64,000 bases of DNA, from assembly GCF_000344155.1 (NCBI RefSeq), contig NZ_BAOQ01000022.1:1-64000 (forward strand). Reading direction: 5' to 3'. Positions 46,423 through 56,138 of this stretch are shown one piece after another. The position numbers and the translations under genes are program-made. The DNA comes from Gordonia paraffinivorans NBRC 108238 (GTDB lineage: Bacteria > Actinomycetota > Actinomycetes > Mycobacteriales > Mycobacteriaceae). The notes beneath the pieces were generated by a model, which saw only the letters and a program-made list of their open reading frames with translations, had not been told where the DNA came from and searched no databases. Positions within the stretch are counted from its first letter, which is position 1; each line of letters starts with the position of its first letter.

Positions 46423-47943
46423 GTGGACGCCATGCGCGGTCCAGGCAACACGGCGTCGTTTCGGCTCCCGGCACGCGGGCTCTCCCAGATGGTCAGGGGC
46501 CTCGGTGCCCTCGACGCCGAGATCTACGAGAGCATCGCCCGCTCGCCCAGCCCGCTGCTCGACACGACCATGCCGGTGCTGTCCCGGGCCGCCGATCACT
46601 CGAAGCTCTGGATGGCGATCGCCGCCGGCCTCGCGATGTCCGGTCGACCGTCCCTGCAACGCGGTGCGGCTCGAGGGATGGCGTCGCTGGCGGTGACGAG
46701 CCTGGTGACCAATCAGGGCGCCAAGCGGATCCGACGCCGTGCGCGGCCTTCTCCGGGGCTGATCCCGCTCCCCCGCCGAGGGCGCCGGCAACCGACGTCC
46801 AACTCCCTGCCGTCCGGACACTCCGCCAGCGCAGCGGCTTTCGCGGTCGGCGTCGCCATCGAGAGCCCGCCCGCCGGGCTACTCCTGTCTGCTCTGGCGG
46901 GGCTCGTCGGCCTGTCCCGCATCGCGACGGGCGCACACTACCCAGGCGACGTCGTCATCGGCCTGGGCATCGGTGCCACGATCGCCACGATCGGCGCTCG
47001 GATCGTCCCGCCCATCACCGAACCCTCGCTGTCGCTTGCCGATCCGTGGATCGTCGACACCGGCGCGCGCCCGGACGGACGGGGTCTCGTCGTCGTGGTG
47101 AATCCGGCGTCCGCGGACGGCGAGGGACGCCGCGTCCTGGCCGAGATCCGCGCGGCGCTCCCCGCCGCCGAGATCGTCGAGCTCGGGGACGCCGACGACG
47201 TGCCCGCGGTCATGGCCGACGCGGCGTCGAGGGCCGAGGTGCTCGGGGTCGCCGGCGGCGACGGCACCGTGGCCTCCGCTGCGGCCGAGGCGATCGGCGC
47301 CGGGATTCCGCTCGCGGTGTTCCCCGCCGGCACGTTCAACCACTTCGCGCGCGACATCGGATGTGCGACGGTGTCCGACACCGTCGCGGCGGTGGCCTCG
47401 GGTTCGGGCTCACGCGTCGACGTCGTGTGGCTCAACGATTCTCGACTCATCCTCAACACGGCCGGCGCGGGCGCTCACCCGCACTTCGTCCGGGTCCGCG
47501 AACGGTTGCGTCATCGGATCAGCCGTCCCCTGGCGACCGCCACCGCGGTCTTCCGCGTGCTCCGAAAGGACCCGAGCGTCCGGATAGAGGTGGACGGGCG
47601 GGTGAGCGAGGTCTCGCTGTTCCTTCTCGGGAACTCGGTCTACCAGCCGACCGGATTCGTGCCGACGCGGCGTCTCCGACTCGACGACGGTCTACTCGAC
47701 GTCCGCTACCTCGAAGCCGGCGGGAATCGGTCGACGGTCCGGCTGTTCGCCGCGCTGGCCGCCGGGCAGCTGCAGCGCTCGCGGCTCTATCACGAGATGC
47801 AGGTCCCCGAGTTCGCCTTCCGGAGCGTGGACGGCCCGATCGCGCTGTCGCACGACGGCGAGGTCGAGCAGACGCTCACCGAGGCCCGATTACGCGTGGA
47901 CTATCGCAAGCTGGTCGTCTGTCGGCCCGCGCAGGTCCTCTGA
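46423..47943 (+). CDS. PAP2 phosphatase-diacylglycerol kinase fusion
   Basis: A 506-aa two-domain lipid enzyme. Residues ~10-205 are a PAP2 phosphatase with KRIRRRARP, SLPSGHSASAAAF and GLSRIATGAHYPGDVVIG (acid phosphatase motifs 1-3). Residues ~220-505 are a DAG/sphingosine-kinase catalytic domain with VVVVNPASADGEG, GGDGTVASAA and FPAGTFNHFARDIG. Such fusions are known in actinobacteria and may cycle phosphatidic acid and diacylglycerol or polyprenyl phosphates. Not present between qcrB and ctaF in M. tuberculosis. A GTG at 46423 opens the frame; ATG at 46432 is alternative. Confidence 0.9.
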   Translation: MDAMRGPGNTASFRLPARGLSQMVRGLGALDAEIYESIARSPSPLLDTTMPVLSRAADHSKLWMAIAAGLAMSGRPSLQRGAARGMASLAVTSLVTNQGAKRIRRRARPSPGLIPLPRRGRRQPTSNSLPSGHSASAAAFAVGVAIESPPAGLLLSALAGLVGLSRIATGAHYPGDVVIGLGIGATIATIGARIVPPITEPSLSLADPWIVDTGARPDGRGLVVVVNPASADGEGRRVLAEIRAALPAAEIVELGDADDVPAVMADAASRAEVLGVAGGDGTVASAAAEAIGAGIPLAVFPAGTFNHFARDIGCATVSDTVAAVASGSGSRVDVVWLNDSRLILNTAGAGAHPHFVRVRERLRHRISRPLATATAVFRVLRKDPSVRIEVDGRVSEVSLFLLGNSVYQPTGFVPTRRLRLDDGLLDVRYLEAGGNRSTVRLFAALAAGQLQRSRLYHEMQVPEFAFRSVDGPIALSHDGEVEQTLTEARLRVDYRKLVVCRPAQVL

Positions 47944-48009
47944 GGCTCTCTTCGGCCCCGGGAGGGCAGCTCCCCGAGGTTTCGGACACCACCCCCATGG
48001 CCCCGCATA

Positions 48010-48048
48010 CGAAAGACGCCCCCACCGAGACGGTGGGGGCGTCTTTCG
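48010..48048. terminator. bidirectional terminator between PAP2-DGK gene and ctaF
   Basis: A perfect 17-bp stem with arms CGAAAGACGCCCCCACC and GGTGGGGGCGTCTTTCG around GAGAC; A/T runs inside both arms suit both directions. It separates two convergent stops (47943, 48068). Confidence 0.93.
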
Positions 48049-48067
48049 CTGATGCTCTGAGAGTGTG

Positions 48068-48484
48068 TCAGTGCTTCTCGGGACCGACGTGGTACTCGAA
48101 GACGAGTCCGGCCGCGGTGCCCATGATCACGACCACCGCGAAGATCGCGAGCCAGAAGTTGGCGCTCGCGAAGCCGACGGCGAACATCGCCGCGCCGAGC
48201 GCGATCAGGATCGGCCACCAGGAGTGCGGGCTGAAGAAGCCCAGCTCGCCTGCGCCGTCCTCGATCTCGGCATCCTCGTAGTCCTCGGGGCGGATCTCCA
48301 CGCGACGCGACACGAAGCGGAAGAACGTGCCGGCGATGAGGGTCAGGCCGCCCGCGAAGAACAGACCCACGACGCCGACCCACTCGATGCCCTTGGAGGT
48401 GAACACCGTGAAGATGGTGTAGGCGACGCCGGCCAGCGCGAAGAAGGCGGTGAGCATCTCAAAGATGCGGGCCTCGATCTTCAT
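48068..48484 (-). CDS. ctaF: CtaF, actinobacterial cytochrome oxidase subunit IV
   Basis: A 138-aa membrane subunit of aa3 oxidase with four membrane segments ([77 protein letters not shown]) and the loop [10 protein letters not shown] typical of CtaF. Starts 3 nt after ctaC, same operon. Confidence 0.95.
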   Translation of the reverse strand: MKIEARIFEMLTAFFALAGVAYTIFTVFTSKGIEWVGVVGLFFAGGLTLIAGTFFRFVSRRVEIRPEDYEDAEIEDGAGELGFFSPHSWWPILIALGAAMFAVGFASANFWLAIFAVVVIMGTAAGLVFEYHVGPEKH

Positions 48485-48486
48485 CG

Positions 48487-49638
48487 TCAGCTCTCCTTCT
48501 TGGTGCAGTTGGGGAGGGTCGTGTCATTCGGGTTGCCGGTGGCGGTCGCCGAGCCGTCGCTCTTGCGGCGGGTGTCGAACGGAGCCGTCACGACCGAACC
48601 CGGGACCTGGCAGATGGCCTGCAGCGCCTCGGCGTTGGTGGCCTTCGGGTTGGCCTGGCGGAAGCGGATGTAGGACTCGAAGTCCTCGGGCGACACCGCG
48701 CGGATCTCGAAGTTCATCATCGAGTGGTAGGTGCCGCACATCTCGGCGCAGCGGCCCACGAAGGCGCCGGTGCGATCGATCGAGCTGATCTGGAAGATCG
48801 GGTCGCTGGCGTTCTCCTTGGGGAACGGCAGGACGTCGCGCTTGTACAGGAACTCCGGGACCCAGAACGAGTGGATCACGTCGCCCGACGCGAGGTCGAA
48901 CTCGATGCGCTTGCCGGTCGGCAGGACCAGAACCGGGATCTCGGTCGAGGTGCCGACGGTCTCGATCTTGTTGAACTTCAGGTAGTCGCGGACGTCATCG
49001 TCGCGACCGCCGGCGGGACCGGGCAGCTCGCCGCCGTGCTCACCCTCGACCTCGGGCTCGGCCTCGACCTCGCCGTCGCGCTGCGCCTGCAGCTGGAACG
49101 GGTTGCCGTCGGCCTCGAAGCCGTTGTAGGTGGTGCCGTCGTCGAAGATGACCTTGTTGTAGCCGAACTTCCAGTTCCACTGGAATGCGGTGACGTCGAC
49201 GACGACCTTGGAGTCGTCGTTCTTCGCCTCGACGTCGTTCTGGACGATCACGGTGAAGTAGAACAGCACCGCGATGATCACGAACGGGATCGCCGTGTAG
49301 GTGAGCTCCAGCGGGACGTTGTACGCGGTCTGACGCGGGAACACGCCCTTCTTGGCGTCATTCGCCCGATGGAAAGTGATGGTCCAGAAGATCAGGGCCC
49401 AGACCAGAATGCCCATCAACAGTGCGGCGATGACCGACCAGGTCCAGAGGTCGACCATCTCCTTGCCCTGGGGCGTGATGCCCTCCGGCCAACCGAAACG
49501 CATCGCCTCACTGGCGTCGCATCCCGACATCAGCAGAGCGCCGAGTCCGAGAGCGGCGACCACTCCCAGTCGCTTCATCGCCCGCGACGCAGATGAGACA
49601 CGCCGCGCTCGGGGCCGTCCACCGTGTGCCAATTTCAC
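48487..49638 (-). CDS. ctaC: CtaC, cytochrome aa3 oxidase subunit II (lipoprotein)
   Basis: A 383-aa CuA-binding subunit. An N-terminal signal ends in the lipobox [10 protein letters not shown], then two membrane helices ([36 protein letters not shown]), the cupredoxin domain with [12 protein letters not shown] and [10 protein letters not shown], and the CuA ligands in [16 protein letters not shown]. An acidic Gly-rich insert ([19 protein letters not shown]) interrupts the periplasmic domain, as in some mycolata. I prefer GTG at 49638 because GCAGGAAGGC precedes it; ATG at 49578 has no ribosome site. Confidence 0.92.
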   Translation of the reverse strand: MKLAHGGRPRARRVSSASRAMKRLGVVAALGLGALLMSGCDASEAMRFGWPEGITPQGKEMVDLWTWSVIAALLMGILVWALIFWTITFHRANDAKKGVFPRQTAYNVPLELTYTAIPFVIIAVLFYFTVIVQNDVEAKNDDSKVVVDVTAFQWNWKFGYNKVIFDDGTTYNGFEADGNPFQLQAQRDGEVEAEPEVEGEHGGELPGPAGGRDDDVRDYLKFNKIETVGTSTEIPVLVLPTGKRIEFDLASGDVIHSFWVPEFLYKRDVLPFPKENASDPIFQISSIDRTGAFVGRCAEMCGTYHSMMNFEIRAVSPEDFESYIRFRQANPKATNAEALQAICQVPGSVVTAPFDTRRKSDGSATATGNPNDTTLPNCTKKES

Positions 49639-49915
49639 GCCTTCCTGCTCGCTCACCGGCGCCCTCGCGCCGTGGTGAGTGCATGCCACATGACCTGCAC
49701 AGGGCAAGTACCGGCCGCACACATACGACCAAGTCTTGCACCTAGTACTACGCAGCGTAGACCAACCGGCGGAAGCTTTCGTGATTGGGTCTTGATCCGG
49801 TCGTGTCAGGGCACGCCAGATCGGAATCCCGCTGGTCGCTCAGGCATACTCGGACGCGACCCGGCGACGAGCCGGGCACTCGATTCGCCTGCGAAAAGAT
49901 TGGGGACTAGCCAAC

Positions 49916-51841
49916 GTGTGTGGTCTGCTCGGCCTTCTGACATCCGACCGGACGGCCGCCGAGGTCGTCGACGCGGTGGCGACGGCCTCGCACTGCATGC
50001 GGCATCGCGGCCCGGACGAACCGGGCACCTGGCACGACGAGGACATCGTCTTCGGGTTCAACCGGCTGTCGATCATCGACATCGAGCACTCCCACCAGCC
50101 CCTGCGGTGGGGCCCGCCGGAGAATCCCGAGCGATACGCCCTGGTCTTCAACGGCGAGATCTACAACTACCTGGAGATCCGCGAGGAACTCGCCCGCGAC
50201 GAGGGCGCGACCTTCCGCACCGAGGGCGACGGCGAGGCCATCGTCGCGGCCTTCCACCACTGGGGCCCGGACGCGGTCCGGCGGTTGCGCGGCATGTTCG
50301 CCTTCGCCATCTGGGACACCGAGAACCGATCGCTGTTCCTGGCGCGCGATCCGTTCGGCATCAAGCCGCTGTTCGTCGCCACCGGCCCGGGCGGGCTCGT
50401 CTTCGGCAGTGAGAAGAAGAGCCTGCTCGAGCTGATCGAGCGCGTCGGGCTCGGCAAGGAGCTCGATCCGCGCGCCATCGAGCACTACACGGTGCTGCAG
50501 TACGTCCCCGAGCCGGAGACCGTCCACACGTCGATCCGCCGGCTCGAGTCCGGGTGCCACGCGACGGCGACCCCCGGCAGCCCGCTGTCGGTGCGGCGCT
50601 ACTTCACCCCGCAGTTCGGCGTGAAGCCGTTCACCGACGCGACGCGGCAGAAGCGGTACGACGAGATCGCCGACGTGCTGGCCGACTCGGTGGCCAAGCA
50701 CATGCGCGCCGACGTGACCGTCGGTTCGTTCCTGTCGGGCGGCATCGACTCGACGGCCATCGCCGCCCTGGCGATCCGGCACAACCCGGACCTGATCACG
50801 TTCACCACCGGCTTCGAGCGCGAGGGGTACTCGGAGATCGACGTCGCGGCGGAGTCGGCCGAGGCGATCGGCGCGCGCCACGTCGTCAAGGTCGTCAGCC
50901 CGTCGGAGTTCATCGAGGCCCTGCCGGCGATCGTCTGGTACCTCGACGACCCCGTCGCCGACCCGGCCCTGGTCCCCCTCTACTTCGTCGCGGCCGAGGC
51001 CCGCAAGCACGTCAAGGTGGTGCTGTCCGGCGAGGGCGCCGACGAGTTGTTCGGCGGCTACACCATCTACAAGGAGCCGCTGTCGCTCGCGGCCTTCGAC
51101 CGTCTCCCCCGCTCCCTGCGCCGCCTGGCCGGCAAGGTCTCCGATCGAATCCCGGAGGGCACCCGCGGAAAGAGCCTGCTGCATCGCGGATCGCTGACCC
51201 TGGAGGAGCGCTACTACGGCAACGCCCGCAGCTTCGACGACGCACGGCTGCGCGCCGTCCTGCGCGACTACCGGCCGGAGTGGACCCACACCGACGTCAC
51301 CGCCCCGATCTACCGGATGAGCGAGGGCTGGGATCCGGTGGCGCGCATGCAGCACCTCGACCTGTTCACCTGGCTGCGCGGCGACATCCTGGTCAAGGCC
51401 GACAAGATCACGATGGCCAACTCCCTCGAGTTGCGTGTGCCGTTCCTGGACCCGGAGGTGTTCGCGGTCGCCGAGCGCCTCCCCCACGACGAGAAGATCG
51501 CGCACGGCACCACCAAGTACGCGCTGCGCAAGGCGCTCGAGCAGATCGTCCCGGCGCACGTGCTGCATCGCAAGAAGCTCGGCTTCCCGGTGCCGATCAG
51601 GCATTGGCTGGCCGGCACCGAGATGTACGACTGGGCGCACGACGTCATCACCAAGAGCCAGACCGACCACATCTTCGACAAGGCCGCGGTCATCAAGATG
51701 CTCGAGGAGCACCGCGAGGGCGAGGTCGACAACAGCCGCCGCCTGTGGACCGTCCTGATCTTCATGCTGTGGCACGGCATCTTCGTCGAGGGGACGATCG
51801 TGCCGCAGATCGTCGACCACACCTACCCGGTTCGGCTGTAG
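49916..51841 (+). CDS. asnB: asparagine-synthetase-like amidotransferase (AsnB/LtsA)
   Basis: Class II glutamine amidotransferase of 641 aa: N-terminal Cys2 nucleophile (CGLLGLLTS), RHRGPDEPGTW, then a synthetase domain with the pyrophosphate loop SFLSGGIDSTAIAAL. Length and position equal Rv2201/LtsA, which amidate meso-DAP in peptidoglycan precursors, so the acceptor may be the cell-wall peptide and not aspartate. Context in a window full of wall genes supports that; sequence alone does not decide. GTG start at 49916, no clear ribosome site. Confidence 0.9.
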   Translation: MCGLLGLLTSDRTAAEVVDAVATASHCMRHRGPDEPGTWHDEDIVFGFNRLSIIDIEHSHQPLRWGPPENPERYALVFNGEIYNYLEIREELARDEGATFRTEGDGEAIVAAFHHWGPDAVRRLRGMFAFAIWDTENRSLFLARDPFGIKPLFVATGPGGLVFGSEKKSLLELIERVGLGKELDPRAIEHYTVLQYVPEPETVHTSIRRLESGCHATATPGSPLSVRRYFTPQFGVKPFTDATRQKRYDEIADVLADSVAKHMRADVTVGSFLSGGIDSTAIAALAIRHNPDLITFTTGFEREGYSEIDVAAESAEAIGARHVVKVVSPSEFIEALPAIVWYLDDPVADPALVPLYFVAAEARKHVKVVLSGEGADELFGGYTIYKEPLSLAAFDRLPRSLRRLAGKVSDRIPEGTRGKSLLHRGSLTLEERYYGNARSFDDARLRAVLRDYRPEWTHTDVTAPIYRMSEGWDPVARMQHLDLFTWLRGDILVKADKITMANSLELRVPFLDPEVFAVAERLPHDEKIAHGTTKYALRKALEQIVPAHVLHRKKLGFPVPIRHWLAGTEMYDWAHDVITKSQTDHIFDKAAVIKMLEEHREGEVDNSRRLWTVLIFMLWHGIFVEGTIVPQIVDHTYPVRL

Positions 51842-51959
51842 CGCCCGGCCTCACGCCGAGACCCCCCCGGAAGACGCCCTCCACAGGCCTGCCGACGCCG
51901 ATGCGTCGTTCGCGGGCCTCCCGAGGACCGAATCCGGGGGCGGTTTCGTCTCGTGCGAC

Positions 51960-52274
51960 TCAGTGGGCGAGCTTCAGCCCGATCACCCCGCCGACGATCA
52001 TCACCAGACACAGGACCTTGACGACGGACAGGGTCTGTTCGCCCGTCATCGCGGCGTAGACGACGGTGAGGGTCGCACCGATCCCGACCCAGACGGCGTA
52101 TGCGGTGCCGACCGGCAGTTCCCGCATCGCGTAGGCCAGGCCACCCATGCTCGCGGCCAGCGCCACGAAGAAGATCGCCGTCGGCACGAGCTTGGTGAAG
52201 CCCTCGGACCTGCCGAGCGCGGTGGCCCACACCGCTTCGAGAACACCGGAGATCACCAGGACCAGCCAGGACAC
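51960..52274 (-). CDS. sugE: SugE/Gdx-type SMR exporter (guanidinium)
   Basis: A 104-aa four-helix small multidrug resistance protein. The sequence SWLVLVISGVLEAVWATALG carries the essential membrane Glu; KLVPTAIFFVALAASMGGLAYAM, LPVGTAYAVWVGIGA and LCLVMIVGGVIGLKLAH follow. The family split places it with Gdx (guanidinium/proton antiporter) because of the GTAYAVWVGIG and MRELPVGT blocks. GAGGAGG precedes the GTG start. The leader holds a guanidine-III riboswitch, which confirms the substrate. Confidence 0.93.
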   Translation of the reverse strand: MSWLVLVISGVLEAVWATALGRSEGFTKLVPTAIFFVALAASMGGLAYAMRELPVGTAYAVWVGIGATLTVVYAAMTGEQTLSVVKVLCLVMIVGGVIGLKLAH

Positions 52275-52285
52275 GACAACCTCCT

Positions 52286-52328
52286 CGGGCCGTCTTGTCG
52301 CGTTCCGGGTACGGCACCCCTCGTCCGG
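52286..52328 (-). promoter_or_regulatory. guanidine-III riboswitch upstream of sugE
   Basis: Minus strand reads CCGGACGAGG, TGCCGTACCCGG, then CGCGACAAGACGGCCCG, matching the ykkC-III consensus (CCGGACGAGG...GCCGUACCCGG...GACAAGACGGC). It ends next to the GAGGAGG ribosome site of the SMR gene, so it should control translation initiation by guanidine. Confidence 0.93.
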
Positions 52329-52427
52329 GAGTCCAGGTGGGCGGACTCTGGCTCCACGTTGGCACATCGCCGCTCCACCCGGCAATGTCAGGCCGGTCAC
52401 CGGCGTCGCACCCGGCGGACGACGGAA

Positions 52428-52476
52428 AACGGGTGGCACGGGCCCCGGTCGGACGCCGGGGCACATGCCACCCGTT
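52428..52476 (-). terminator. terminator after adoK
   Basis: Arms AACGGGTGGCA and TGCCACCCGTT with a G/C inner stem (GGCCCCGG/CCGGGGC), followed on the minus strand by TTTCC. It lies between the adoK stop (52490) and the riboswitch of sugE. Confidence 0.85.
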
Positions 52477-52489
52477 CGGTGGGTTCGGA

Positions 52490-53506
<1,017 letters not shown>

Positions 53507-53533
53507 CTACCCAACCGGTCCCGCCAGACGACA

Positions 53534-53564
53534 CCGGCCGCGTCCCGAGGTGGGACGCGGCCGG
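53534..53564 (-). terminator. terminator hairpin after erpA
   Basis: Arms CCGGCCGCGTCCC and GGGACGCGGCCGG (13 bp perfect) around GAGGT. Core GCCGCGTCCCGAG/TGGGACGCGGC is the same as in the hairpin at 11729-11759. Confidence 0.85.
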
Positions 53565-53603
53565 TTGACGGTCGACGGCGCGAGGCCGTCGTGAGGGAGA
53601 AAC

Positions 53604-53957
53604 TCAGTTGAACGAGTCGCCGCAGGCGCAGCTGCCCGTCGCGTTCGGGTTGTCGATGGTGAAACCCTGCTTCTCGATGGTGTCGACGAAGTCGATCGTC
53701 GCGCCCTGCACGTACGGGGCGCTCATGCGGTCGACGGCCAGCGTGACGCCGCCGAAGTCGGCGGTGAGGTCACCGTCGAGGGTGCGGTCGTCGAAGAACA
53801 GCTGGTAGCGCAGGCCGGCACATCCACCGGGCTGCACGGCGATACGCAGTGCCAGGTCGTCGCGACCCTCCTGATCGAGCAGTGCCTTCGCCTTGGCGGC
53901 GGCTGCGTCGGTGAGGATGACGCCGGTGGCAGTACCCGTTTCGTTCTGCACGGTCAT
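53604..53957 (-). CDS. erpA: A-type iron-sulfur insertion protein (ErpA/HesB)
   Basis: A 117-aa A-type carrier that delivers Fe-S clusters. The three ligand cysteines are present: GGCAGLRYQ and GSCACGDSF at the C-terminus. ATG at 53957 preceded by AGGAG. Position as Rv2204c, next to adoK and upstream of the asnB/ctaC region that needs Fe-S proteins. Confidence 0.93.
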   Translation of the reverse strand: MTVQNETGTATGVILTDAAAAKAKALLDQEGRDDLALRIAVQPGGCAGLRYQLFFDDRTLDGDLTADFGGVTLAVDRMSAPYVQGATIDFVDTIEKQGFTIDNPNATGSCACGDSFN

Positions 53958-54186
53958 AGATGCTCCTGTTGTGGTGTGGTCCCGGGATGGGCTCGTCCCA
54001 GCGCCTCGGCGTGGTGCCCGAAGCGAGGAGACACGCACCGTTCGCCGGGAGGTCGACCGGTTGTGCCCGTGACTACAACCGTACCCCTCGACGCGGTATT
54101 CCCGCCCATTCGCTCCAGGGTTTGCCGACGTCGGGCCGCTGGTCCCGGCGCTCCCGGCTCAGGAACCGGGACCGCCGTGGCGCCGG

Positions 54187-55257
54187 TCAGTCCCCCATCG
54201 ACGCCGCCACCCCGGCCGCGAGCCTTCCGAGCTGGTTCTCCGCATCCTTCATCGCGACCTCCACAGAGCCGGCGACGTCGACGATCGCGTGGGCCCCGGC
54301 GATGCCTGCCGCGGCGATCTCCTCCGGCGTGAGGGTCACCTGCCCGGCCAGCACCAGGGTCGTCGCCCCCGCGCCGCCCGCCCCGACGGTCTTCGCCAGC
54401 GAGTGCAGCGCCGAGACCACCTTGCCCCGCAGGGTCTGGGAGTCGAATTTCCCCTCTCCGGTGACGACCAGGTCCGACGCCGCGACCTCGGCCTCCAGCC
54501 CGGTCGCCTCGGCGACGACGGTCGCGCCCGACACCCGCGTCCCGCCGAGGGCGATGAGTGCGGCGCCGAGGCCTCCCGCGGCACCGGCACCGGCATCGCC
54601 GGTGATGTCGCGGCCCGCGATCCCGCTCAGCACCGACGCCCACTCGGCCAATCGCCTCTCCAGGAGTTCGACGGTGTCCGGGTCGGCACCCTTCTGCGGA
54701 CCGAACACCGCCGCGGCGCCGAGCGGGCCCAGCAGCGGGTTCTCCACATCCGACGCGACGACGATCTCGACGTCGCGCACGAGCCGCGCCGCCGCCTCCG
54801 GCCCCCCGAGTGCGTCCACGAGGCCGGCACCGCCGTCGGTGGTCGCGCTGCCGCCGAGGCCCACCACGAGGCGTCGGGCGCCCGCCGCCACCGCGGCCCG
54901 CACGAGCTCCCCCACCCCGTGGGTGGTCGCCGAGACCGCGGTGCGCGGGGTGGGCCGGCCGCCGAGCTGGTGGAGTCCGCAGGCCTGGGCGCACTCGACG
55001 TAGGCGGTCGCCGAATCCGCGTCGTGGAGCCAGCGAGCGGTGACCCCGGCGCCGAGCGGACCGTGCACGTCCTCGGTGACGACGGTGCCGAACCTCGATG
55101 CCAGCACGTCGACGAAGCCCGGCCCGCCGTCGGACTGCGGCGCGGTCACCAGGACGTCCGACGGTCGTGCCGATCCCCAGCCACGGGCGATCGCCTGCGC
55201 GGCCGCCACCGCGGACATGGTGTCGCCGAAGGAATCCGGCGCGATCAGGACATGCAC
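54187..55257 (-). CDS. glxK: glycerate kinase (GlxK family)
   Basis: A 356-aa kinase of the glycerate kinase type I family: VLIAPDSFGDTMSAVAAAQAIARG, QSDGGPGFVDVL, LVVGLGGSATTDGGAGLVDALG and GLGAALIALGG, with VTGEGKFDSQTLRGKVV near residue 265. It phosphorylates glycerate to 2-phosphoglycerate. Start is a GTG at 55257, giving MHVLIAPD. Syntenic with Rv2205c. Confidence 0.93.
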   Translation of the reverse strand: MHVLIAPDSFGDTMSAVAAAQAIARGWGSARPSDVLVTAPQSDGGPGFVDVLASRFGTVVTEDVHGPLGAGVTARWLHDADSATAYVECAQACGLHQLGGRPTPRTAVSATTHGVGELVRAAVAAGARRLVVGLGGSATTDGGAGLVDALGGPEAAARLVRDVEIVVASDVENPLLGPLGAAAVFGPQKGADPDTVELLERRLAEWASVLSGIAGRDITGDAGAGAAGGLGAALIALGGTRVSGATVVAEATGLEAEVAASDLVVTGEGKFDSQTLRGKVVSALHSLAKTVGAGGAGATTLVLAGQVTLTPEEIAAAGIAGAHAIVDVAGSVEVAMKDAENQLGRLAAGVAASMGD

Positions 55258-55436
55258 CCCGGCCTCCTCGCCGATCGAGGGGCGCGGTGGGCAAGCGCCG
55301 CCGACCCCGGTTCAGACCTCGAAGTATAGGAGCGCCACCGGCACCCGGCAGGGTGAGCGATCGGTCCGCCGACCGTCCCCCGGAAAGCGACGACCACGCG
55401 ATTCGACCGCGATCGGCATCCCCTAGTCTCGTAGTC

Positions 55437-56135
55437 GTGAAGCTGCCATGGAAGAAGGACGAGTCGCCGGCGGAATCCGGCGACGGCTCGGTGTCCCTTG
55501 CGAAGGAGAACGAATCGACCGACACGTCGGCCGAGGAGACCTCCACGACCAAGAAGGGCAGCAAGTACACCCCCGGCAAGGGACGCCCGACGCCCAAGCG
55601 CCGCGAGGCGGAGAACCGTCGCCGCGGTCCGGTGCCGCCGCCGCCGACGACCCGCGCCGAGGCCCGCGCGCGCCGCAAGGAACTCAAGTCGACCCTCTCC
55701 AAGGAGGAGAAGAAGGCGCTGGCCGCCGAGCGTCGTGCCAAGCGCCTCGAGCAGCGCGAGCGGATGATGGAGGGCGACGAGGCCTTCCTCATGCCCCGCG
55801 ACAAGGGTCCCGTGCGCCGCTACGCCCGCGACATCGTCGATTCCCGGCGCAACTTCGCGGGCCTGTTCATGCCGTTCGCCATCGTGCTGATCGTGCTGAT
55901 GTTCCTGGTGCCCCAGCTCGCGGCGATCACCAACCTGCTGCTCCTGGCCTTCGTCGTCCTGATGGCGATCGACGGCATCATCCTCGGCCGGATCGTGAAT
56001 CGTCGTGTGGCCGAACGCTTCCCGGACACCGCAGACGGTGGTTTCAAGCTCGGCTGGTACTCGTTCACCCGCGCCATGCAGCTGCGGAAGATGCGGGCCC
56101 CGCGGCCGATGGTCTCGCACGGCGACGAAGTCTGA
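55437..56135 (+). CDS. DUF3043 membrane protein (Rv2206-like)
   Basis: A 232-aa protein with a long, highly charged N-terminal half (KYTPGKGRPTPKRREAENRRR, then Lys/Glu-rich helices) followed by two membrane segments (AGLFMPFAIVLIVLMFLV and ITNLLLLAFVVLMAIDGIIL). Function unknown; conserved in mycolata next to cobT. TAGTCT ends 7 nt before the GTG, so it is leaderless. Ends 3 bp before cobU-cobT. Confidence 0.87.
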   Translation: MKLPWKKDESPAESGDGSVSLAKENESTDTSAEETSTTKKGSKYTPGKGRPTPKRREAENRRRGPVPPPPTTRAEARARRKELKSTLSKEEKKALAAERRAKRLEQRERMMEGDEAFLMPRDKGPVRRYARDIVDSRRNFAGLFMPFAIVLIVLMFLVPQLAAITNLLLLAFVVLMAIDGIILGRIVNRRVAERFPDTADGGFKLGWYSFTRAMQLRKMRAPRPMVSHGDEV

Positions 56136-56138
56136 TCC

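Noticed and set aside
44596-46821. 741-codon minus-strand frame across qcrB and the next gene
   Set aside because: Antisense to qcrB; low-complexity translation, no homology.
49748-49760. 13-bp perfect palindrome CTACGCAGCGTAG between ctaC and asnB
   Set aside because: Could be an operator, but a single short palindrome with no known consensus and no second copy is too weak to claim.
49907-51820. 637-codon minus-strand frame opposite asnB
   Set aside because: Shadow of asnB; no start context and no domain.
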